From the NCBI GenBank assembly GCA_019022495.1, contig JAFEKR010000010.1, positions 1,798,001 through 1,862,000 of the forward strand: 64,000 nucleotides of DNA, given 5' to 3'. This document shows positions 47,460 to 57,409 of this stretch, in pieces. The notes beneath the pieces were generated by a model. That model ran no database searches and was not told where the DNA came from. It saw only the letters and a program-made list of their open reading frames with translations. The position numbers and the translations under genes were made by a program. The DNA is from Epichloe hybrida. Lineage: Eukaryota > Ascomycota > Sordariomycetes > Hypocreales > Clavicipitaceae. Position 1 is the first letter of the stretch. Every line of letters starts with the position of its first letter.

Positions 47460-47836
47460 AGTATTAATAAGTATTTCCTTTAAAAATCATATATATAAGT
47501 AAGAAAGCTATAAAGAAGTAAGTTATAGTTATAATAACTTACTTATAAACTTACTTTTATAAAAATCTCTCTCTTTTAAGTAAAAATTATATATTTAAGT
47601 AAGAAAGCTATAGAGAAGTTACTTATAGTTATAAAAACCTATTTATAGACTTACTTTTATAAAAATTCCTTTATTTAAGTAAAAATCTTATATTTTAGTA
47701 AGAAAGCTATAAAGAAGTTACCTATAGGTATAAGGACCCACTTTTAGACCCACTTTTATATAAATTTCTCTTTTTAAGTAAAAATCATGTATTTAAGTAA
47801 GAAAGCTATAAAGAAGTTACCTATAGGTATAAGGAC
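47460..47836 (+). repeat. Subterminal repeats of about 110 bp in hAT2, left block
   Basis: Three to four units, each with ATTTAAGTAAGAAAGCTATA, AAGAAGTTA, a (TATA)AGGACC-like spacer, GACxxACTTTTA and a pyrimidine stretch. The block continues on the other side of hAT3 at 52,816-52,980. The unit itself contains ATAAGGAC, the octamer duplicated at both hAT2 and hAT3. Confidence 0.75.
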
Positions 47837-49062
47837 CAGACAATTGTATGTAGTGTAATTAATGTAGTTTTTAGGGGGTACCTTGTAATTATAGTTGTAA
47901 TTGTTACTAGGGTGTAATTAATTAATTGTAATTGTTAACTACATGTAATTAATTGTAATTGTAGTTGTAATAATTACAATTAATTACAACTACAACTACA
48001 TAATTACATGTAATTGTTACTAAAAATAGAAAACTTATATATAATTAAGATATATTTTTCTTTGGATTTTTCTTTATAAACTTAATATTACGCTTATTTT
48101 CTTTTATAATTTAGTTATTTAGTTATAATATTTTATAGTCTAAGCTAATTTAGACTATTAAGCTAATTATAGGTATATAGTAGCTAAATATAGAATCTTT
48201 TAGTCTTATCTTATAGCCTGTTTTTTTTTATATATACTATAGGTTTATTTACTTTAATATCTTTTTTTTTAGATTTACTATTCTTTTTAATATACTTTTT
48301 TTACTTTTAATATAGTATATACCCTAAAGAAATTATTTTTTATTATATATAAATAAGACTAAAATTCTAATAATATTATATAAATATGTATTATTATCTT
48401 ATTATTAAGAGAATATTTAAATTTATATAAAATAGGAATTCCTAGTTACTTAGCTATTTTATTAAAATTATAAACAATTATATTAACTTTTAAGGTTTTT
48501 CTAGAAAAAGAATTAGTAAAAATACTTAGAAAAGTTACTTTAAAATAACTTAAATATTTAATAATAAATATAATAAATATATTTAATATAATTTCTTTAA
48601 TCTTAAAGATAATAGAAAATAAGCTTTAAAAGTTAGTCTAATAAATTATATTATATATAGCTTATTTACTTAGTTATATAGTCTTTTAAAAAGTAAGTCT
48701 TATATAGTATATTATTTACTTATTAATAGTACTATTAATTAATATATTAGAATTTTTAAAAATAAAAAAGAGAAAAGAATTTTATTTTATTAATATTTTA
48801 AAAAATCTTAAAATACTAAATAATTAAAAAGTTAAGCTTTTTCTATAGTAATTTACTTATACTTACTAGTTTTTATATTTAAATTATTTATTAGTTATTT
48901 ATTTTTAATTAAACTTTAACACTAGTAATATTATAAGTAATATAAGTAATATAAGTAATATTAGTAATATTAGTAATATAAATAATATTAGTAATATAAG
49001 CTATTATAAGCTATTATAAGCTATTACTATAATAAGTAATGTAAAATAATATAGTAAATACT

Positions 49063-49345
49063 AGAATTAAAGTGGGGCAGTGGCAAATCAGGCTATTAAT
49101 ACGAGAATTAAAGTGGGGCAGTGGCAAATCAGGCTATTAATACAAGAATTAAAGTGGGGCAGTGGCAAATTAGGCTATTAATACGAGAATTAAAGTGGGG
49201 TAGTGGCAAATCAGGCTATTAATACGAGAATTAAAGTGGGGTAGTGGTAAATCAGGCTATCAATACGAGAATTAAAGTGGGGCAGTGGCAAATTAGGCTA
49301 TCAATACGAGAATTAAAGTGAGGCAGTGGCAAATTAAGCTATAGA
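49063..49345 (+). repeat. 41-bp minisatellite, seven units, upstream of the hAT3 transposase
   Basis: The unit contains GAATTAAAGTGGGGCAGTGG followed by CAAATCAGGCTATTAATAC. The units differ by a few substitutions, some C-to-T or G-to-A. GC-rich compared with its surroundings and nearly free of RIP. It ends about 180 bp before the transposase ATG. There are no spacers, so it is not a CRISPR array. Confidence 0.95.
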
Positions 49346-49527
49346 TAGCAAATTTAGAATATTCTAGCTATAGGTATTTCATTTAAGATTTATAATTATT
49401 CTAGATTTACTTTTCTATATAATATAAGTAAATCCTCTCTTTTTATCTATTTTACCTTTTTCTTAAACTATTAAAGAATAATTCCCTTTTTATCATAAGC
49501 TTATAACTACCCTTATTTATCTTTAAA

Positions 49528-52500
49528 ATGACCCAATTAACCCTAGATTCTTCTTTTACTCTTTCTGATAATAACTCAGAACCTAGCCACTTAGGCTCTC
49601 ACGAAAAATTCCCTGAAAATTAGGATAATTATGTGTTTAGTACAAGAGCCTATATTTATACTCATAACCTATTTAATTTTGAATTATCTAAGATAATTCC
49701 TAATAAGGATAGGGTTATTATAGGCTATTGTACTTAACCTAATTGTTCTTTTAGCTTTAAAACGAAAGTTAATCGTTTTCAAGTATCTAATAGGGTTTAA
49801 CACTACAAATTTAAGCATAAAAATATTGCTACTTCTTTATCTAATAAAAAAGAACCTAATAAGATTATTAGTAAGTTATAAACTCTTTTTCTTATAATAA
49901 TCCTATTATCTAATATATATTTAGTGCCTGAAATTACAGAAATAGTAACAACAGATAATCAATCTTCTATAACGAACTTTATTTCGAAAAAACGACATCG
50001 AAATAATACTCTTTCTAAAGAGTTTTTACTAGAAAAAGCTATTACTTTAGTTATTAAGTTTATGTTACAAAATAACCTAGCTTTTAACGTAATAGATAGT
50101 AGCTCTTTTAAAGAACTATTATCTTATTATTCTAGGTAAGTAACTTATTTTCTTTTATTACTATTAACTCTAAGCTAATTAAATCTAAGCAATAAGAATA
50201 AGGTTTCTTTACTAAATTATAAAAGTATTATACAAAGAGTTCATTCTTTATATAATGCTTCTAAAAAGGAACTTATTTCTCAGCTAAATTACCAAACATT
50301 AAACCTAGGGTCTATATCTATTTAATTAGACATTTGGACCTTAACCAATTCGAAACCTTATTTAGGAGTTTTAGCTAGTTAGCTTAACCCTAATTTTAAG
50401 CTTAAATATAAGCTTTTAGGTAAGTTTACTTTTTATATTTAAACTTATAAAGTTATTAAGCTAATATAATTAGGCTTTAAATATCTCTCTAGCTCACATA
50501 GTGGAGCTTATATTTAGAAATGCTTTAATAACTTACTTCTTAACTATAATTTAGAAGCTAAGAATATTATAAGGTAAGTTTACTACTTAGTATAATGAAT
50601 TTTAATATGCTAATGTATTCTTAAGCTTTACTAGAGATAATAGTTCTAATAATAATACATTTATAACTTCTTATATTAATAAGAATTATAATAATATTAT
50701 TATTAAACCTCATAATATTCGATGTATAGCACATATCCTTAATATTGTTGCTAAGGATATTATTACAAAATTTATAAATTCGACATCCTCCTCCGAGAAT
50801 TGAGAGGAATTTAAAAATAGCGAATATTTACATTATTCTATCGAAGAATTTCAAGCTATTGAAAATCAACCTAAGGGAAAACTATTTAAATCCTTTATTA
50901 AAGGTAAGTTAAACCAAATTATAATATTATATTTATTAACTAACTAACCTTTTTATAAGGTTTACTAGGAAAGCTTAAAAGAATTGCTATTATTATTAAA
51001 AATAATCAAGTAATTTATAAAAAATGGCTTGAAGCTTTAAAAGAAGCTAAAAGACTTGGTCTTATAGCTAAAAATAATAATATTACAAAAATTCCACTTG
51101 GTAAGTTAGTTTTCTATTTAATTTAATTATAATATTATACTAACTTTTTAACTAGCAAATAAAACAAGATGGAACTCTACTTATTTAATGATTAATACTT
51201 CTTTAGAGTTAAAAGGAGCTATTAATCTATTAAATAAGTATACTAATATTGCTGCTTTAAAAGATGCTATGCCTTTAACCCAAGAATAGGATGATTTAGC
51301 AACTTTAAGCAGTATATTAGAGGTTTTTTATAAACCTACTATTATATTACAAAGTCAAAAATATAATACATTAGGGTTAGTCCCTATTTTTATTATTAGG
51401 ATATATAAATATCTTAATAATATAAAAGAAGACTAAATTGCTTATAAAAATAATATAAGTTATATCTTTCTATTACTTAATTAGTGTTTATTATTACTAA
51501 TATACCTTTAGAAACATTCATATGCTCTATTTAGCTAGGTCTTTATTGATTGCTTAAATATTGGTTTACAAAAGTTATAGAATTACTTTCCTAAAGATAT
51601 AGAAAGTAACTATAATTTTTATAAACCTTATTTATTTACAATGTTATTAGACCTAGGCTAAATCTAGCTATAATTGAAAAGAGATTAATGGTTAAACAAC
51701 CAAAGATTAAATTACTTCTTTCAGATTTATAAAAAGAATATAAAGAGTAAGTATTATATTTTACCTTATAAACTTATAATATCTATATTAAGTTACTAAT
51801 CTTCTTTTAGAACCTATACATTATTTAAAGAAAAACAGAATTCTATCTCTAAATTTAATGATTTAGAGATAGATAGTCTTTCTGATTTAGAAGGCCTAGA
51901 AGGGCCACAACCAACACAGAAAAGCCAATTTTCAGTAGAAATTGGTGGTTCTAATCCTTTACCTAGAACCTTTAATAATCCTAGGCCAAAACCTGGTATA
52001 AAGCTTTATAAAGGATTATTTATAAATAAAAGGGATAAGGCTATACAAAAGACTAGAAAAAACGAAATTTCTAGCTATTTAGGGCTTAATTTAATGGATA
52101 ATAAGGTAAGTTTTCTCTTTTTATATATTATATTATATATTTCACTTACTAACTATTTATAGGAAGATATATTTAAATGGTAGGAAAGAAATATTACATC
52201 TTTCCCTATTTTAAGTATATTAGCTAGGAAATACCTAGCAATTCCTGCTACCTCTAGTGCTATAGAAAGCCAGTTTAACCAGGGAGGAAATATTATTACT
52301 AAGCGCCAAACAAAACTAAAACATCATATTATTAAGGAATTATTACTATTAAAGAATTAGCTAAAGGAGGATAATATTGCTAAGATTAAGCAATATACTA
52401 ACCTATTTGACTATCATAGCTTTGAGTCAAATTCATCTAACTTTGAAGAAGACTTAGATCCTGAAAATCCCTAAGATTTATTAGATCTAGAGTCCTCTAG

Positions 52501-52528
52501 TTATTCTAATAGTGATTTAGACTTATAA
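49528..52528 (+). pseudogene. hAT transposase, intron-rich, disrupted by a few RIP stop codons
   Basis: The start ATG is at 49,528. The first exon encodes a BED-like zinc finger pattern (C-x4-C...H-x4-H; GYCTxPNCSF...HYKFKH). Introns with GTAAGT donors, CTAAC/CTAAT branches and AG acceptors separate exons at about 49,528-49,870, 49,925-50,135, 50,190-50,419, 50,474-50,573, 50,636-50,903, 50,960-51,100 and from 51,156, with further introns near 51.45, 51.75 and 52.1 kb. Exon 1-2 joining is in frame. Catalytic-core landmarks are LDIWTLTNSKPYLGVLA and RCIAHILNIVAKDI. The C-terminal hAT dimerisation region (FPILSILARKYLAIPATSSA, IESQFNQGG) ends at 52,528. Isolated TAG/TAA codons (for example in exon 1) stand where CAA/CAG/TGG is expected. 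The product would cut and paste hAT elements with matching ends; as written it is not functional. Confidence 0.85.
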
Positions 52529-53721
52529 GCTTTTACTTAATTATTTAGATAGAAATTTATTTATTACTATTACTATTACTATTACTATTACTATTACTAT
52601 TACTTACTTTTTACTATTAACTATTATTACTATAATAATTACATGTAATTATGTAATTGTAATTGTAATTGTTATCTTGTAGTTGTAATTAATTTGTAAT
52701 TGTAAAGTCTATCTTGTAATTAATTGTAATTGTAGTTGTAGTTGTAATTAATTGTAATTATTACAACTATAACTACACAATTACATTTGTAGTTGTAATT
52801 AAATACAATCCTCTGATAAGGACCCACTTTTGGACCCATTTTTAAAAAATTTCTCTTTTAAAGTAAAAATTATATATTTAAGTAAGAAAGCTATAAAGAA
52901 GTTACTAATAGTTATAAGGACCCACTTTTAGACCTACTTTTAGACCTATTTTTAGAAAAAACTATATTACTAAGTAAGAAAACTAAAGATAATCTATATT
53001 ATTTAACTTACTTTTAAAGCTTATTTTTAAATAACTTTAATACTAAGGAAAATTCATTATATATATTTATTAAATCTATAATTAAATATTTAAGTTCTTT
53101 TTAAGTAACTTTACTTAGTACTTTTACTATTCCTTTTACTAAAAAAACCCTTAAAGTTAATATAATTATTTATAACTCTAATAAAATAGCTATATTACTA
53201 GGAACTTCTTTATTAGTTAAATTTTAATATTCTCTTATTAATAAGATAGTTATATATATATATATAATATTATTAGAGTTTTAGTCTTATTTATATATAA
53301 TAAAAAATAATTTCTTTAGGGTAATTCCTATATTTTAAGTAAAAAAAGCATACTAAAATAAATAGTAAATCTAAAGAAAAAGATATTAAAATAAAGTAAC
53401 CTCTATAATTAAGGGAAAAAAATAGGTTATAATTATAAACTAAAATATACCTTATTTAGCTTCTATATACCTATAATTAGCTTAATAATCTTAATAATAT
53501 TAAACTTTAAGAATTTATAACTAAATAACTAAATTATAATAAAAAAAACAGCTAATATTAAATTAATTAAGAAAAATCTAAGGAATATTATAAAACTATA
53601 TAATACCCCACTTTGTTTTTTATTACTACACTACATTACACTACAATTTACTACACTACATACTACAAGGAAAGTCAAAATACTACATTTACTACACTAC
53701 ATGTAAAGCTCTGATAAGGAC

Positions 53722-56105
53722 TTATAGTATATAAGGGCTAATAAGTAAAGCCTTTAGGATATTAGGGAATATAACCTAGGCCTAGAGATCCCTGCCTATA
53801 ATATAGCCCCTTCTTACACTATAGCCCTCTCTAATACTATAGTTTTATTATAAAAAAGGGCTAAGAGGCTAGGAGAGATAAGTTACTTATAAAGGGTAAT
53901 AAGGTAAAAGAAAAGAAAGAGATACTAATAAAGAGAAAGTAAGGGAGGCTAAGGAAAAACCTTATAGTTTAATTCTATATTAATAAGGGTATAAAGAAGC
54001 CTATAAAGGCTATTAAGGCTAAAGGTAATTCTATAGGAAGCTATAGAGTTAAAGAACTTATAGTAAGCCTTAAGGTAACTAAAGCTACTCCTATAGGAAG
54101 CTATAAAGCTAGTAGCTCTAAGAAAGTAAAAGTAAAGGTAATTAGGGCTTAGGCTTATAATCCTAAGGAGCTTATTAGACTTATAAAGCCTCTTATATTT
54201 ATTAATAAAGACTAAGAGAAAGTATTAATTAAGGGGATTATAGCTAGAGAAGTGCTAAATATAGTATTTCTTATAGTAAAAGAAAAGGCTAACTAGAACC
54301 TTACCCTTTAACTTCACTAAGAAGGAAAGATTATAACCCTAGGGAGTCCCTTTAAATAATCTAACTAAGCTAAGATTAATGCCTTATAAGCTTATAATAT
54401 GTTTAGATTTATAATATTTAATCTAGTAAAGTATAAAGGCTACTAGATCTTTAATTCTTATATAGTCTAAGAGATTAAAGGCAAAGGCACTAAATTACTA
54501 TATAAGAAGTTATGCCTTATTATATAAGGGCATAATAACAGAGGAAAAGAGGCTATCTTAACCTAATTACTAATAATATAGTAATTAAGCTAATGGATTA
54601 TTATAGCCCTTACTCTATTATTAAAGTGAAAGGGAATTTACCTTTAGCTATAAGATATTATATAAGCTTACGTTTAATACTAAATAACCCTAAATAGGCT
54701 AATTATTATAAAGTTACTAAAGTAAATTATATACCTCTTTCTAAAAGGCATAATAATAGAGGTAATTAAGCCCCTCTATAGGATTATAAAGGCTAGAACT
54801 TACTAGTAAGTAATATATTTTCGCTACTATAGGGATAATCTTAATATACTAACCTTAATATATAATCCCTGCCTACTAATTATAGCCTTAAATAACAAAA
54901 ACCTCTTTAGTATTATAGGAATATAAATAGATAATACGCTAGGCCTTAGTAATAATAACTTCTTTAAGAAAGAAAAAAAAGAGCTCTAGAAGGTAAAGTT
55001 TATAGCTAAAGAAAAATAATACCTAATAACTATAAATCCCCTTATCTTTAATAGCTATATTCTAACTTAGAATAATAATAATTTGCTAACCTTAAACTAA
55101 AAAGGCTAAAGTTAGAAGATTAAGGAAATTAACCTACGATTACTAATAGCAAGGTAGGATTATATAGAGCAAAGAGCCTAAGGGAGCTATATTATAATAG
55201 TCTATTAACTAGAAGCATTATATAATCTATTAATTACTATATAACACTAAGAACCCTCTGCTAATAATATCTTATAACTTAATAAATACCTTAAGTAGTA
55301 AATTAAGAATTAGTAGTAAGGGCTATAGACTATAGTACATCCCCTTAACTCTTAAGGAAGCAAAGCTCTTTATATTTATAGATAGGTCCCTTGCTAATAA
55401 TAAAGATTTAAGTTTATAAATTAGATATATTATTATAATTAGTAATAAAGTAATAAAGGAGAATAATACCTTTATCTTAAAAGGGAATATTATTATATAT
55501 AGCTCTATAAAAAGCAAGTGTGTAACCTATAGCGCACTTATATCTAAGCTATATAGCATGGTTTAAGGTGCTAATATTACATACGTAATATCTATAACCC
55601 TTTATATAATTATAGACTAATTAAAGATACCTTAAATCCTAATGATTCTCTATATAAACTCTTTCTTATTATATAAATGCCTTATAAAGCTAGGTATAAT
55701 AAAAGAGAAGTAGCTAATAATTAATATTATAGCCCTTTAGTAGTTATATAAGAGAAGGGAAGTCTATAAAGTTAGATAGATTAATGGCGGCAATAATCTA
55801 GCTAATGTAATAACAAAGGCATTACTAAATTTAGCCCTTTTAACCTTAATTAATTTAAATAAATTAATAATTTATATAAAAGGATAGGTTAAGAGACCTA
55901 TAAGGTTAGGTAGAGGGGAGAATTAATATAATAGGTATATAGGTATAGACTATAATAACTAGGTTAATTAGAGTAACTAAAGCCACAATAGCTAATAAGA
56001 ACCGTAGATTCCTATTAAGGGATTTACTTATATACACTTTCCTTTAATCTAATTTTTATTGCGTTTTTAGGCTCCTTTAGCCACAAAGAAAAGAGAGACT
56101 ACTAG
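53722..56105 (+). pseudogene. Copia III-B RT and RNase H, RIP-degraded
   Basis: Linker rich in Lys/Glu (53,800-54,150); RT from about 54,150 (LNRLI, PLYRIIKARTYxQVIYFRYYRDN, NPCLLI, FSIIGIQIDNTLGLSNN in place of the GxQxDDTL catalytic stretch). RNase H lies at about 55,360-55,860, opening FIDRSLANNKDLSLQIRYII and continuing with KCVTYSALISKLYSMVQGA. One frame stays readable for over 150 codons apart from RIP stops. Followed by a purine-rich tract (AAAGAAAAGAGAGAC) and the 3' LTR. The minus ORF at 55,323-55,517 is antisense and not a gene. Confidence 0.82.
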
Positions 56106-56393
56106 TGTGGCTTCCTTTAGACCTTTAGATAATAGATAGTCTAACTATAGCTAAAGAGTAAAGCTACTAAAGGGATACATATAATGTGATTAGATATATT
56201 ATAAGCTACCCTGCTCTATTAGCAGTGGCATTACACTATAGCCTTACTTTTCCCCCTTTTCGCTTACCTTCTCTTCTAGCTAGATTTCTCTCCTTCTCCC
56301 TTTTCTTTTCTCTCTTAGTTATTAGCTATTATTATTAACTTCATTGAATTTAACCTCTTCGCACTAGTGCAACGTTCCTTAGTGTAACTAACA
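56106..56393 (+). repeat. 3' LTR of copia III-B
   Basis: 288 bp; the inner start is RIP-mutated (TGTGGCTTCCTTTAGACC), the outer roughly 55 bp intact (CGCACTAGTGCAACGTTCC). Confidence 0.9.
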
Positions 56394-56482
56394 ATAGTAG
56401 TTATTAACTAATTAAATTTAATTTAGATTACTTTTATAATAGCTAATAAAGCAATAGAATTGATTTTAGTAATATTATATAT

Positions 56483-57268
56483 TGAAATATAGGGAGCTAG
56501 TTGCTGGCTGGCAACAGCTGTACAGGTGCAGCTCTACGGTCAGGGACTAATAGAACCACTACGTTAAATATTTAACGCAATGTAACGGAAGGTTTTAGTA
56601 GTTATTAACTAATAGAATTCAATCTAGATAACTTTTATAATATCTTATATACTAATAGAATTGATTTTAGTGACGTTATACAGGTAATGTGGCTATTAGA
56701 TTAAGAGGCCTAGCTATCTAGCTAGATTAAAAAGATCTTCTTCCTCTTATATACTCACTAATTATATTAGTGGATCCGGACCGCTAGAGAGGTCTTAGGA
56801 GCCACTTTTGATTTTCCGCAAAATTCATTTATATATAAAATCCAAAAAATCAACTCACTACCATACAAACTAGCAACCTATATGCACTAATTTTTAGTCT
56901 AAAAAATATTCCTATATTAAATAAAAGCCCTATCTTCTAGCTTTAATTTGCTATATGTAAGACTTTTATTTAATCTCTAGTTAAAGAGAAAATCGCTATT
57001 AAAGATAGCTATAGGGTAACCCACGTATAGGGTAACCTGCTTACGTTACCTTAGCTTACCTAATTACTAGTGGCACTATGGTTATAGCTACGCTTGCAGC
57101 TATAACGTAATTAAATAATCTATAATTAATAATTGATTTAGATTAGTTATCTATATAGTTAGTTGCAGCTATTAATAGCTACAGTGTAGCTATTAGGCTT
57201 GCAATGCAAGCTAGTAATAGAAAGGTCCTTTAACTAGAAAGGGCTAAAAATAGGTCTTATTTTTAACA
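56483..57268 (-). repeat. 3' LTR of copia Vb
   Basis: 786 bp, same sequence as the Va LTR but with much less RIP in its outer roughly 100 bp (TTGCTGGCTGGCAACAGCTG). Confidence 0.88.
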
Positions 57269-57409
57269 CCCCCTTTACAAAAGAATTACATTAAAAGCAA
57301 TTAAAAGCGTATAAGGAGACTGTAAGATAAATAACAACTTTTAGATAAAAATATATAAAAGGGAAAAACAGGAAAAGATAAAAGACCCCCTTTTTAAATT
57401 CCTAGCTAT

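Larger units (their letters stand above)
47837..52815 (+). mobile_element. hAT3, hAT transposon with transposase gene
   Basis: Ends CAGACAATTGTAT and (inverse) CAGAGGATTGTAT; 8-bp TSD ATAAGGAC at 47,829-47,836 and 52,816-52,823. Subterminal GTAATTGTAATTG-type repeats occur at both ends (47,845-48,010 and 52,640-52,800). Length is 4,979 bp. The 5' part (48,040-48,960), shared with hAT1 and hAT2, is strongly RIP-mutated; the transposase part is only lightly mutated. It is the innermost element in this branch. Confidence 0.85.
47276..53713. mobile_element. hAT2, non-autonomous hAT carrying hAT3
   Basis: Ends CAGAGCTTTGCA and (inverse) CAGAGCTTTACA; 8-bp TSD ATAAGGAC at 47,268-47,275 and 53,714-53,721. 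Without hAT3 it is only about 1.45 kb (47,276-47,836 plus 52,824-53,713) and has no transposase. The left part holds an 11-unit decamer array and roughly 110-bp subterminal repeats. The right part (53,050-53,560) is an inverted relative of the hAT3 5' region (48,040-48,560). It interrupts copia III-B just after the integrase. Confidence 0.82.
44070..56393 (+). mobile_element. Copia family III, copy B, with nested solo LTR and two hATs
   Basis: LTRs of 288 bp at 44,070-44,357 and 56,106-56,393; TSD ATAGT at 44,065-44,069 and 56,394-56,398. Reads on plus. The order protease-integrase-RT-RNase H identifies copia. Compared with copy A it lacks about 1.2 kb near 45,270. It is inserted inside the 5' LTR of copia Va and interrupted by a family VI solo LTR and by hAT2. 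Confidence 0.88.
14382..56482 (-). mobile_element. Copia family V, copy a (Va), split into pieces by four later insertions
   Basis: Pieces: 3' LTR 14,382-15,185; RNase H/RT 15,186-17,400; gag-protease-integrase 19,541-21,688; leader/gag start 43,492-43,952; 5' LTR 43,953-44,069 and 56,399-56,482. The pieces align in order with the sister copy Vb at 56.5-61.4 kb. The interruptions are each bounded by a TSD: hAT1, gypsy VI and copia III-B; the fourth, Vb, has its second border outside the window. The element reads on the minus strand. All frames are broken by RIP stops. The integrase is truncated by a deletion at about 17,230 (see findings). Confidence 0.8.

Noticed and set aside
49063..49345. 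CRISPR-like look of the 41-bp repeats
   Set aside because: Units are contiguous without spacers, in a eukaryotic transposon; a minisatellite.
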